This document shows, piece by piece, positions 8,598 to 19,950 of a DNA stretch of 64,000 bases; position 1 is the stretch's first letter; every line of letters starts with the position of its first letter. The translations under genes and the position numbers were made by a program. This DNA is from Variovorax ginsengisoli (GTDB lineage: Bacteria > Pseudomonadota > Gammaproteobacteria > Burkholderiales > Burkholderiaceae_C). The notes under the pieces were generated by a model. That model saw only the letters and a program-made list of their open reading frames with translations, searched no databases and was not told the DNA's origin. Location: contig NZ_RCZJ01000002.1 in assembly GCF_006438845.1 (NCBI RefSeq), positions 385,145-449,144 on the forward strand, in the 5' to 3' direction.

Positions 8598-8610
8598 ATA
8601 AACTCGCTCG

Positions 8611-9423
8611 ATGATTTTAGCGATCCCCTCTCCACTCGGCGTGGCACTGGGCATCGCCACCGCCGCGGCCTACGCGCTGACAGCGGCCGCTGCCTCCCGA
8701 TTGAACCGACAGGCCACGCAATCCGCACTCGGACTGGCCTGGCTGCTGCATGCCATGGCCCTGGCCGTCGGCCTGGTCAGCGCAGTGCCGCGCTTCGGCT
8801 TCGCGCCCGCGCTGTCGGTCATGGCATGGCTGGTGCTCACCGTGTACGCGGTGGAAAGCCGCATGTTTCCCCAGCTGACGGTGCGTCGCGTTTTGGCAGC
8901 GCTGGGTGCCCTGGTGGTACTGCTTGCCGTGGTGTTCCCGGGGACACCGCTGCATGTCACTGCATCGCCTTGGCTGCCGCTGCACCTGGCGCTGGGCATC
9001 GCTTCTTACGGCTTGTTCGGCGCTGCGGTGGTGCATGCCTGGCTGACGACGCGCGCAGAGAAGCAGATTCGGCTCGCGACCGGTCCGCAGGCCGAGGTGC
9101 CGCTGCTGACACTCGAGCGCCTGACCTTTCGCTTCGTGACTGCGGGCTTCGTCCTGTTGTCTGCCACGCTGCTGGCCGGCCTTTTCTTCAGCGAAACGCT
9201 CTACGGCGCCGCGGTCAGGGGCTGGAAATGGGACCACAAGACCGTCTTCTCCGTGATGGCGTGGCTCACCTTCGCGGTTCTGCTCATTGGCCGTGCACGC
9301 TTCGGCTGGCGTGGCCGCACCGCACGCCGCGTGCTCTACGCAGGCGCCGCACTGCTGCTGCTCGCCTACGTCGGTTCGCGCTTCGTGCTCGAAGTGCTGC
9401 TGGCCCGCGGGGCGGCCGCATGA
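8611..9423 (+). CDS. ypjD: CcsA/YpjD-family inner-membrane cytochrome c assembly-like protein
   Basis: Polytopic membrane protein of 270 residues with about eight hydrophobic segments. It belongs to the CcsA/CcmC/HemX-like family (YpjD subgroup), whose better-studied members handle haem for cytochrome c maturation; the function of YpjD itself is not well established. Conserved features include a histidine-bearing loop near LPLHLALGIASYGLFGAA, the segment WKWDHKTVFSVMAWLTFAVLL, and a C-terminal helix around FVLEVLL. Its divergent placement next to ffh matches other proteobacteria. The following PP0621 gene overlaps its stop codon (ATGA), indicating translational coupling. Confidence 0.88.
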   Translation: MILAIPSPLGVALGIATAAAYALTAAAASRLNRQATQSALGLAWLLHAMALAVGLVSAVPRFGFAPALSVMAWLVLTVYAVESRMFPQLTVRRVLAALGALVVLLAVVFPGTPLHVTASPWLPLHLALGIASYGLFGAAVVHAWLTTRAEKQIRLATGPQAEVPLLTLERLTFRFVTAGFVLLSATLLAGLFFSETLYGAAVRGWKWDHKTVFSVMAWLTFAVLLIGRARFGWRGRTARRVLYAGAALLLLAYVGSRFVLEVLLARGAAA

Positions 9424-9662
9424 AGTACCTGCTGGTCCTGGCGGTGGTCTCGGTCGCGATCTGGCTCTGGCGCAAGAACCGGCGCGAAGAAATGCAGGAG
9501 CGCGCCACGCCGCCCAAGAAGTCGGCACCACCGGCTGTCGGCGCCCCGAAGGCCATGGTGCGATGCGCCCATTGCGGGCTGCACCTGCCGGCCACCGACG
9601 CACTGCCGGGCCCAGGGGGGGTGTACTGCAGCGCCGCCCACCGGCGCGCAGCCGCCGATTGA
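9420..9662 (+). CDS. PP0621-family small membrane-anchored cysteine protein
   Basis: An 80-residue protein with one N-terminal membrane helix (KYLLVLAVVSVAIWLW) followed by a basic linker and a small C-terminal domain holding CAHCGLHLP and a later Cys in GGVYCSAAH. The CxxC plus Cys/His pattern suggests a zinc-ribbon-like fold. The family is known from Pseudomonas and Burkholderiales, where it sits between the YpjD-like gene and pilS, as here. Function is unknown. The ATG overlaps the ypjD stop, and pilS starts 14 bases after its stop, so all three genes are probably one transcript. Confidence 0.82.
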   Translation: MKYLLVLAVVSVAIWLWRKNRREEMQERATPPKKSAPPAVGAPKAMVRCAHCGLHLPATDALPGPGGVYCSAAHRRAAAD

Positions 9663-9676
9663 AAAAGGACACGGCC

Positions 9677-11368
<1,692 letters not shown>

Positions 11369-11372
11369 CGGC

Positions 11373-12879
<1,507 letters not shown>

Positions 12880-12887
<8 letters not shown>

Positions 12888-13470
12888 GCCGGAAGCCGGC
12901 ATTTGGCAGGCCGGCTGGTACCGCTTCGCAAAGGCCCTTCCCTCGCCCAATTTCGGTGAACGCCCGACCGGCGCCCACGTCGACCTGATCGTGCTGCATT
13001 CCATCAGCTTGCCGCCGGGGCGTTACGGCGGCGACGAAGTGCAGCGGCTCTTCACCAACCGCCTCGATTGGGATGCAGATCCCTACTTCCAGCAGATTCG
13101 CGGTACCGAGGTGTCGTCCCATTTCTACGTGCGACGCGACGGCGAACTCTGGCAGTTCGTGAGCTGCGACGCGCGCGCCTGGCACGCCGGCGCCTCGGCT
13201 TGGCGCGGAAGAGCGAACTGCAACGACGATTCCATCGGAATCGAACTCGAAGGGCTCGAGGGCGAACGTTTCGAGGATGCACAGTACGAGACGCTCGCCA
13301 GCCTCTGCCCGGCCATCGCCAAGCGCTACGCCATCGCCTTCATCGCAGGTCACGAACACATCGCACCCGGCCGCAAGATCGATCCGGGCCCGGGGTTTTT
13401 CTGGCCGCGCTTGCAGCAACGCACCGGCTGGCCCGTGTCCAGATTCCCTGAAGGCACGGTTCCCGGTTAG
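12880..13470 (+). CDS. ampD: 1,6-anhydro-N-acetylmuramyl-L-alanine amidase AmpD
   Basis: Cytoplasmic zinc amidase that removes stem peptides from anhydro-muropeptides during peptidoglycan recycling and thereby lowers the inducers of AmpR-type systems. The 196 residues belong to the amidase_2/PGRP family. Expected zinc ligands are His40 (VLHS), His158 (GHEHIAPG) and Asp168 (KIDPG), aligning with His34, His154 and Asp164 of E. coli AmpD. There is no signal peptide, which distinguishes it from AmiD-type periplasmic enzymes. It overlaps the pilR stop; mpl, which re-uses the released tripeptide, is elsewhere in the window. Confidence 0.95.
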
Positions 13471-13689
13471 AGATTTTCAATCGGCGCAGCGCGGGCGATG
13501 CCTGGCAGACGACGCGGCCCGTGGAGCGAGGTGCCAGCAACGGTCCAGCAACCACGCGGCCTGCGAGCCCAAAACAGGCGGAAAGCTGCGTCGATGCTGG
13601 CTTCGTTCAGACGGTTCCAGCAACCACGCCGCATGGCGCCGCACACCGCGGGATGTGAAATTCTTCACAGACGTTGAAGATCGTCGAAA
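13471..13689. other. Non-coding interval between ampD and the nrdA promoter
   Basis: No gene with coding character is visible. A 14-base direct repeat, TCCAGCAACCACGC, occurs at 13544-13557 and 13616-13629, 72 bp apart and just upstream of the NrdR-controlled promoter. It may be an activator site or chance; I know of no match. There is no clear intrinsic terminator for ampD. Confidence 0.4.
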
Positions 13690-13705
13690 ACACTACATCT
13701 AGTGA
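13690..13705 (+). promoter_or_regulatory. NrdR box 1
   Basis: ACACTACATCTAGTGA is an imperfect palindrome fitting the NrdR box pattern (roughly acaCwAtATaTwGtgt). It lies immediately upstream of the -35 hexamer. Its centre is 31 bp (about three helical turns) from box 2, the usual phasing for paired NrdR boxes. Confidence 0.8.
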
Positions 13706-13734
13706 TTGTGACGCTCCTGCACACTAGATATAGT
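13706..13734 (+). promoter_or_regulatory. Sigma-70 promoter of nrdA
   Basis: TTGTGA at 13706-13711 and TATAGT at 13729-13734 with a 17-base spacer make a good -35/-10 pair. The -10 hexamer lies within NrdR box 2 and the -35 directly abuts box 1, so NrdR binding would block RNA polymerase. Transcription would begin near 13741, giving a leader of about 98 nt. Confidence 0.6.
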
Positions 13735-13736
13735 GT
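13721..13736 (+). promoter_or_regulatory. NrdR box 2
   Basis: ACACTAGATATAGTGT is a near-perfect palindrome and a very good match to the NrdR box. It covers the predicted -10 element of nrdA. Together with box 1 it predicts repression of nrdAB by NrdR when (d)ATP is plentiful. Confidence 0.87.
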
Positions 13737-13838
13737 GCTGCCTGACCCTACGGCCCATGAATCCAACGTGGACGGGCAGGCTCCGAACGCCGAGCCGCCT
13801 CGCCGTTCCCCCAACAAGAATTGCCAACCGAGGACCGA

Positions 13839-16781
13839 ATGCAAACAGCCCTGAACACACCGTCCACCCCCGCACGCGCTGCGGTTTCGCAGAACACCGG
13901 CGCCCGCGATAGCGCGGGCTCGCCGGCCGGCAACGCCCTGGCGCACTACCAGATCATTCGCCGCAACGGCGCCGTGGTTCCGTTCGAGCCAAACAAGATC
14001 GCCATCGCGATGATGAAGGCCTTCCTGGCCGTGCACGGCACGCAGGGCGCGGCCTCGGCCAGCGTGCGCGAAACCGTCGACACGCTGACGCAGGCCGTGG
14101 TGCGCGCCATGGTGCGCTCGCGCCCGGGCGGCGGCACCTTCCACATTGAAGACGTGCAGGACTCGGTCGAACTCGGCCTGATGCGCGGCGGTCACCATGA
14201 AATCGCCCGTGCCTACGTGTTGTATCGCGAGCGCCGCACGCAGGAACGTTCCAAGCAGGTCGCTCAGGATGCGCCCGTGGCGCCCACGCTGCATGTGCTC
14301 GACCGCGGCGAACGCGTCGCGCTCGACCTGAACGAACTCAAGGGCCTGATCGAGTCCGCCTGCGAGGGCCTCGGCGCCTCGATCACCGCCGCGCCGATCC
14401 AGGCCGAGACGATGCGCAACCTGTACGACGGCGTGCCGCTCGACGAGGTCTACAAGGCGTCGATCCTGGCCGCGCGCACGCTGATTGAAAAGGACCCCGA
14501 CTACACCTTCGCCACCGCGCGTCTTTTGCTGCACACGATCTTCAAGGAGATCATCGGGCGTGAAGTGATGCCCGCCGAGCGCTCGCAGGCTTACGTCGAC
14601 TACTTCCCGCAGTTCATCAAGAAGGGCGTCGACAACGAGCTGCTCGACGAGAAGCTGCTGCAGTTCGACCTGCCGCGCCTGGGCGCCGCCCTCAAGGCCG
14701 AGCGCGACAACCAGTTCGACTACCTCGGCCTGCAGACCCTGTACGACCGCTACTTCCTGCACGTGCGCAAGGCACGCATCGAGCTGCCGCAGGCTTTCTT
14801 CATGCGCGTGGCCATGGGCCTGTCGCTGCAGGAGATCGACCGCGAAGCCCGCGCCATCGAGTTCTACGAAGTGCTGTCGTCGTTCGACTTCATGTCGTCG
14901 ACCCCGACGCTGTTCAACGCCGGCACGCTGCGCTCGCAGCTGTCCAGCTGCTACCTGACGACCGTGCCCGACGACCTCGACGGCATCTACGAGTCGATCA
15001 AGGAAAACGCGCTGCTGTCGAAGTTCGCCGGCGGCCTGGGCAACGACTGGACCCGCGTGCGCGCACTCGGCTCGCACATCAAGGGCACGAACGGCGAATC
15101 ACAAGGTGTCGTGCCGTTCCTGAAGGTCGTCAACGACACGGCCGTGGCCGTGAACCAGGGCGGCAAGCGCAAGGGCGCCGTCTGCACGTACCTCGAAACC
15201 TGGCACCTCGACATCGAGGAGTTCCTGGAACTGCGCAAGAACACCGGCGACGACCGCCGCCGCACGCACGACATGAACACCGCCAACTGGATCCCCGACC
15301 TCTTCATGCGCCGCGTGATGGAAAAGGGCACCTGGACGCTGTTCTCGCCCTCCAACGTGCCCGACCTGCACGACCTGTTCGGCGCCGACTTCGAGCGCGC
15401 CTATGTGGCCTACGAAGAGAAGGCTGCCCGCGGCGAGATCAAGCCCGCGCGCACCATCCAGGCTTCGGACCTGTGGCGCAAGATGCTTACGATGCTGTTC
15501 GAAACGGGCCACCCGTGGATCACGTTCAAGGACGCCTGCAACGTGCGCTCGCCGCAGCAGCACGCCGGCGTCGTGCACTCGTCGAACCTGTGCACCGAGA
15601 TCACGCTCAACACCAGCGACACCGAAACCGCCGTCTGCAACCTCGGCTCGGTCAACCTGATCAACCACTTGAAGGACGAGGCCGGCGCCAAGGTGCTCGA
15701 CCAGGTCAAGCTCAAGAAGACGATCTCGACCGCGATGCGCATGCTCGACAACGTGATCGACATCAACTACTACGCGGTCAAGAAGGCGCGTGATTCGAAT
15801 CTGCGCCACCGTCCGGTCGGCCTGGGCCTCATGGGCTTCCAGGACGCGCTGTACGAACTGCGCATTCCCTACGCCTCGCAGGAAGCGGTTCAGTTCGCCG
15901 ACGAGTCGATGGAAGCCATCTGCTACCACGCGTACTGGGCATCGACCGACCTGGCCAAGGAACGCGGCAAGTACTCGAGCTACAAGGGTTCGCTGTGGGA
16001 CAAGGGCGTGCTGCCGATCGACACGCTCGACCTGCTCGAGAAGGCACGCGGCGGCTACGTCGAAGTCGACCGCTCGTCCACGCTCGACTGGGACGCGCTG
16101 CGCCAGAAGATCAAGGCCGACGGCATGCGCAATTCGAACTGCACCGCCATCGCGCCGACTGCGACCATCTCCAACATCATCGGCGTCGACGCCTCGATCG
16201 AACCGTGCTTCGGCAACCTCTCGGTCAAGTCGAACCTGTCGGGCGAGTTCACGGTCATCAACCACTACCTGGTGCGCGACCTGAAGCGCCTGGGCCTGTG
16301 GGACGACGTGATGGTGATGGACCTGAAGCACTTCGACGGATCGCTGCGTCCGATCGACCGCGTGCCGCAGGACATCAAGGCGCTCTACGCCACGGCCTTC
16401 GAAGTCGAGACCACCTGGTTGGTCGAAGCCGCATCGCGGCGCCAGAAGTGGATCGACCAGGCGCAGTCGCTCAACATCTACATGGCCGGTGCATCGGGCA
16501 AGAAGCTCGACGACACGTACAAGCTCGCATGGCTGCGCGGCCTGAAGACCACCTACTACCTGCGCACGCAAAGCGCGACGCACGCCGAGAAGTCGACGGT
16601 GCAATCGGGTCGCCTCAACGCGGTGGCATCGGGTGGCAGCAACAGCCACAACGTCGATGGCGCGAAGATGAGCGCGATGGAAGCAGCCGCTGCTGCAGCA
16701 CAAGCGCAGCTCAGCGCCATGCCGGCCACCGACATCGCGTTCTGCGGCGTCGACGATCCGACGTGCGAAGCCTGCCAGTGA
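13839..16781 (+). CDS. nrdA: Class Ia ribonucleoside-diphosphate reductase, alpha subunit
   Basis: Large subunit of aerobic ribonucleotide reductase (980 residues), reducing NDPs to dNDPs with the NrdB radical cofactor. An N-terminal ATP-cone (IIRRNGAVVPFEPNKI) is the allosteric activity site. Catalytic-site residues are Cys371 (SSCYLT), Asn583, Cys585 and Glu587 (SSNLCTEI); the C-terminal redox pair is Cys976 and Cys979 in CEACQ. Two NrdR boxes control the promoter. I chose ATG 13839 because GAGGA lies at an ideal distance upstream; an in-frame TTG at 13821 has no such site. nrdB follows after 150 bases. Confidence 0.96.
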   Translation: MQTALNTPSTPARAAVSQNTGARDSAGSPAGNALAHYQIIRRNGAVVPFEPNKIAIAMMKAFLAVHGTQGAASASVRETVDTLTQAVVRAMVRSRPGGGTFHIEDVQDSVELGLMRGGHHEIARAYVLYRERRTQERSKQVAQDAPVAPTLHVLDRGERVALDLNELKGLIESACEGLGASITAAPIQAETMRNLYDGVPLDEVYKASILAARTLIEKDPDYTFATARLLLHTIFKEIIGREVMPAERSQAYVDYFPQFIKKGVDNELLDEKLLQFDLPRLGAALKAERDNQFDYLGLQTLYDRYFLHVRKARIELPQAFFMRVAMGLSLQEIDREARAIEFYEVLSSFDFMSSTPTLFNAGTLRSQLSSCYLTTVPDDLDGIYESIKENALLSKFAGGLGNDWTRVRALGSHIKGTNGESQGVVPFLKVVNDTAVAVNQGGKRKGAVCTYLETWHLDIEEFLELRKNTGDDRRRTHDMNTANWIPDLFMRRVMEKGTWTLFSPSNVPDLHDLFGADFERAYVAYEEKAARGEIKPARTIQASDLWRKMLTMLFETGHPWITFKDACNVRSPQQHAGVVHSSNLCTEITLNTSDTETAVCNLGSVNLINHLKDEAGAKVLDQVKLKKTISTAMRMLDNVIDINYYAVKKARDSNLRHRPVGLGLMGFQDALYELRIPYASQEAVQFADESMEAICYHAYWASTDLAKERGKYSSYKGSLWDKGVLPIDTLDLLEKARGGYVEVDRSSTLDWDALRQKIKADGMRNSNCTAIAPTATISNIIGVDASIEPCFGNLSVKSNLSGEFTVINHYLVRDLKRLGLWDDVMVMDLKHFDGSLRPIDRVPQDIKALYATAFEVETTWLVEAASRRQKWIDQAQSLNIYMAGASGKKLDDTYKLAWLRGLKTTYYLRTQSATHAEKSTVQSGRLNAVASGGSNSHNVDGAKMSAMEAAAAAAQAQLSAMPATDIAFCGVDDPTCEACQ

Positions 16782-16931
16782 TGTCAGCGTGATGCGAATG
16801 TGATTCGCGGCATCGCCCGACAAAATGCGATGCCTGCGAACAACATAAGCAAGAGATAATTCGAGCGCGATGCAGGGCTGCACTTTGCAACTCACATCGT
16901 TGCTCACATAATTTGAGCATTGGATTTTTCT

Positions 16932-18161
16932 ATGTTGACCTGGGACGAAGAAGTCAAACCCTCCTTGCCAAAGGACATGCAACAAGGCTTGCATCATTCA
17001 TCGCAAAACAGCGCGCCGGCCGCGCGTTCGATGGAAGTCCCGACTTCGCAAAGCACCCCCTCCGCACGCAAGCTTGACGATGGTGCCACGGCGCCTTCGC
17101 GAGCCTTGAGCGCTGCGACAACGCAGGCCGCTCCCGCGGTTGCACACCGCGTGAACGCGGCCGACAAGCGCATCATCAACGGCCAGACCGACGTGAATCA
17201 GTTGGTGCCGTTCAAGTACAAGTGGGCCTGGGAAAAGTACCTCGCTACTTGCGCCAACCACTGGATGCCGCAGGAAGTGAACATGACGCGTGACATCGCG
17301 TTGTGGAAAGACCCGAACGGCCTGACCGAAGACGAGCGCCGCATCATCAAGCGCAACCTCGGCTTCTTCGTGACCGCCGACTCGCTGGCCGCCAACAACA
17401 TCGTGCTGGGCACCTACCGCCACATCACGGCGCCCGAATGCCGCCAGTTCCTGCTGCGCCAGGCTTTCGAGGAAGCGATCCACACGCACGCCTACCAGTA
17501 CATCGTCGAGTCGCTCGGCCTGGACGAGAGCGAGATCTTCAACGCCTACAACGAAGTCAAGTCGATCCGCGACAAGGACGAATTCCTGATCCCGTTCATC
17601 GAAGCGATCAGCGATCCGCACTTCAAGACCGGTACGCACGAGACCGACCAGACCCTGCTCAAGTCGCTGATCGTTTTCGCCTGCCTGATGGAAGGCCTGT
17701 TCTTCTACGTCGGCTTCACGCAGATCCTCGCGCTGGGTCGACAGAACAAGATGACTGGCGCCGCCGAGCAGTACCAGTACATCCTGCGCGACGAGTCGAT
17801 GCACTGCAACTTCGGCATCGACCTGATCAATCAGCTCAAGCTCGAGAACCCGCAACTCTGGACGACCGAGTTCAAGGCGGAGATCAAGGCCCTCTTCCTG
17901 AAGGCCGTCGAGCTCGAATACCAATACGCCGAAGACACCATGCCGCGTGGCGTGCTGGGCATGAACGCCTCCATGTTCAAGGGCTACCTGCGCTACATCG
18001 CCAACCGGCGCGCGCAGCAGATTGGCCTCGAAACGCTTTTCCCGAACGAAGAGAATCCCTTCCCGTGGATGAGTGAAATGATTGACCTGAAAAAAGAGCG
18101 CAATTTCTTCGAAACGCGCGTGATCGAATACCAGTCGGGTGGCGCGCTCTCCTGGGATTGA
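16932..18161 (+). CDS. nrdB: Class Ia ribonucleoside-diphosphate reductase, beta subunit
   Basis: Small subunit (409 residues) carrying the di-iron centre and tyrosyl radical. Iron-ligand motifs are visible as [12 protein letters not shown] and [14 protein letters not shown] (ExxH types). The N-terminus has an extra, low-complexity Ala/Ser/Pro segment of about 75 residues before the conserved [17 protein letters not shown] region, as I recall for Burkholderiales NrdB. I chose ATG 16932 (MLTWDEE); a TTG twelve bases upstream is possible, and neither has a strong ribosome-binding site. The 150-base gap after nrdA has no obvious terminator or NrdR box, so it is probably transcribed with nrdA. 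Confidence 0.94.
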   Translation: MLTWDEEVKPSLPKDMQQGLHHSSQNSAPAARSMEVPTSQSTPSARKLDDGATAPSRALSAATTQAAPAVAHRVNAADKRIINGQTDVNQLVPFKYKWAWEKYLATCANHWMPQEVNMTRDIALWKDPNGLTEDERRIIKRNLGFFVTADSLAANNIVLGTYRHITAPECRQFLLRQAFEEAIHTHAYQYIVESLGLDESEIFNAYNEVKSIRDKDEFLIPFIEAISDPHFKTGTHETDQTLLKSLIVFACLMEGLFFYVGFTQILALGRQNKMTGAAEQYQYILRDESMHCNFGIDLINQLKLENPQLWTTEFKAEIKALFLKAVELEYQYAEDTMPRGVLGMNASMFKGYLRYIANRRAQQIGLETLFPNEENPFPWMSEMIDLKKERNFFETRVIEYQSGGALSWD

Positions 18162-18356
18162 GCTTTTAACGACAACAATCGATGGATTCAGGAATTGCCT
18201 TCATTACTCACCGCGTCGCAGAACGCGGCAGTGACGGAGGCGCAGGTGTTCATGGCGCTGGGACTTGATTCCCAACCCCATGGATCGCTTCACTTGCACA
18301 AGCGCAGGCGAAGTGCTTCAAAAGGTTGATTTTTCAACTTGATCAAGGAGAAAGAA

Positions 18357-18878
18357 ATGGCAACTGCAAAGAAAGCGCCGGCGAAAAAAGCCGCAGCAAA
18401 GAAGGCCCCGGCCAAGAAGATGGTCGCTAAGAAGGCGCCGGCAAAGAAGGTCGTAGCGAAGAAGGCTCCGGCAAAGAAGGCGCCTGCCAAGAAGGTCGCT
18501 GCCAAGAAGGCTCCGGCAAAGAAGGTCGCTGCCAAGAAGGTCGCTGCCAAGAAGGTTGCCGCCAAGAAGGCGCCTGCCAAGAAGGTCGTAGCGAAGAAGG
18601 CTCCGGCGAAGAAGGCCGCTGCCAAGAAGGCGCCAGCCAAGAAGGCCGCTGCGAAGAAGGCGCCAGCCAAGAAGGCCCCCGCGAAAAAGGCGGCGGCCAA
18701 GAAGCCCGCTGCCAAGAAAGCCGCGAAGAAGCCCGCTGCCAAGCCTGCCGCCAAAGCACCTGCTGCCAAGAAGGCCGCCAAGGCGCCTGCCAAAGCCGCC
18801 GTTGCGCCCGCACCTGCAGCGCAAACGACGCTGAACCCGCAGGCGGCATGGCCGTTCCCGACCGCCAGCAAGCCCTGA
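18357..18878 (+). CDS. Histone H1-like DNA-binding protein (KKAPAKK repeats)
   Basis: A 173-residue, extremely basic protein made almost entirely of Lys/Ala/Pro/Val: tandem KKAPAKK, KKVAAKK and KKAAAKK units run from residue 5 to about 145, ending in an Ala/Pro stretch and the tail [14 protein letters not shown]. It resembles the lysine-rich histone H1-like proteins of Burkholderiales and the C-terminal part of AlgP, thought to bind and condense DNA. AAGGAGA sits at the right distance from ATG 18357, so a TTG eighteen bases upstream is not the start. The repeats make the gene prone to length change. A strong terminator follows. Confidence 0.9.
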   Translation: MATAKKAPAKKAAAKKAPAKKMVAKKAPAKKVVAKKAPAKKAPAKKVAAKKAPAKKVAAKKVAAKKVAAKKAPAKKVVAKKAPAKKAAAKKAPAKKAAAKKAPAKKAPAKKAAAKKPAAKKAAKKPAAKPAAKAPAAKKAAKAPAKAAVAPAPAAQTTLNPQAAWPFPTASKP

Positions 18879-18903
18879 GTCTCTCAGTGGCCTTGAAGGC
18901 ACA

Positions 18904-18934
18904 AGCCCGGTACCGCAAGGTGCCGGGCTTTTTT
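18904..18934 (+). terminator. Intrinsic terminator of the histone H1-like gene
   Basis: An eleven-pair stem (AGCCCGGTACC with GGTGCCGGGCT, one G-U pair), a GCAA tetraloop and a run of six T. It lies 25 bases after the stop codon and also separates this gene from the convergent PfkB kinase. Confidence 0.92.
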
Positions 18935-18992
18935 ACTGCCTGCAGGAAGAATCAACCACACGTCGGACGCGTGAGCCACGCACAGCAGAGCG

Positions 18993-19895
18993 CTACAAGC
19001 CCAGTTGCTGGCGATCGACGGTGTAGTTCTGCGGCCCGCGTCGCGCGATCTTCAGCGCGCCGATGCGGCTGCCCAGAGCTGCGCATTTCTCCAGTGGCCA
19101 ACCTTGTTCCAGACCAAACAGCAACGCGCCGCGCCAGGCGTCGCCACAGCCCGTGGGATCGACGATCGCCTCGGGCTTGACCGCGGGCACATGCGTGCGT
19201 TCGCCTGCGATCCAGACGTCGCAACCTTCGGCACCGAGCGTGACCACGAGGCCGCGCACGCGTCGCGATATCTCGGCGTTGTCCCAGCCGGTGCGGTCGC
19301 TCAGCATCTTGCCTTCGTAGTCGTTGACCGTGACCCAATCGGCCTGCTCGATGAAGCCCGCCAGTTCGTCGCCATTGAACATGGGCAGGCCCTGACCTGG
19401 ATCGAATACGAAAGGAATGCCTGCGGCCTTGAACTGCTCGGCGTGCTGCAGCATCGCATCGCGTCCATCGGGCGAAATGATGCCCAGGCGGACGTCGTCG
19501 CGCGCCTCGATGCGCGTGAGGTGCGCCTGCTGCATCGCGCCCGGGTGAAAGGCGGTGATCTGGTTGTTGGCCAGGTCGGTGGTAATGAAGCATTGCGCTG
19601 TGTAGGTGTCCGCGAGCTCGCGGACGAATTCGGTGCCAATGCCCAGGCCTTGAAGTCGCGCGACATAGTCCGCACCGTCGCTTCCGACAGTGGCCATCGG
19701 CAGCGCTCTGCCGCCCAGTGCGTTCAGCGCATAGGCGATGTTGCCTGCGCAGCCGCCGAAATCACGGCGCATGTCCGGCACGAGAAAGGAAACGTTCAGG
19801 ATGTGCAACTGATCAGGGAGGATCTGGTCAGCGAACCTGCCCTCGAAAGTCATGATCGTGTCGAACGCGAGAGAACCGCAAATCACTGCTGCCAT
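18993..19895 (-). CDS. PfkB-family carbohydrate/adenosine kinase
   Basis: Ribokinase-fold (PfkB) kinase of 300 residues. The N-terminal signature GGCAGNIAYALNALGG and the C-terminal anion-hole/catalytic motif VDPTGCGDAWRGALLFG are visible; the usual DTxGAGD has Cys in place of the second Ala. Related genes in Burkholderiales are usually annotated adenosine kinase or sugar kinase; substrate cannot be settled from sequence. It is the last gene of the minus-strand accB-accC-prmA-DUF3426 run, starting 55 bases after the DUF3426 gene. Confidence 0.85.
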   Translation of the reverse strand: MAAVICGSLAFDTIMTFEGRFADQILPDQLHILNVSFLVPDMRRDFGGCAGNIAYALNALGGRALPMATVGSDGADYVARLQGLGIGTEFVRELADTYTAQCFITTDLANNQITAFHPGAMQQAHLTRIEARDDVRLGIISPDGRDAMLQHAEQFKAAGIPFVFDPGQGLPMFNGDELAGFIEQADWVTVNDYEGKMLSDRTGWDNAEISRRVRGLVVTLGAEGCDVWIAGERTHVPAVKPEAIVDPTGCGDAWRGALLFGLEQGWPLEKCAALGSRIGALKIARRGPQNYTVDRQQLGL

Positions 19896-19950
19896 GGATG
19901 AACCGCCGGTGGAGGGAAGAAGAAAGTCGAAGACGAGCGCGTGTCGGCGC

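Noticed and set aside
18357..18790. Tandem short repeats that might suggest a CRISPR array or satellite
   Set aside because: The periodicity is irregular, follows codons, and encodes KKAPAKK units; there are no spacers.
18290..18871. Long reading frame on the minus strand opposite the histone H1-like gene, encoding Ala/Phe/Leu repeats resembling membrane segments
   Set aside because: It is the mirror of the Lys/Ala repeat gene: AAG-rich codons read backwards give CTT (Leu) or TTC (Phe). The plus strand has the ribosome-binding site, terminator and known family composition.
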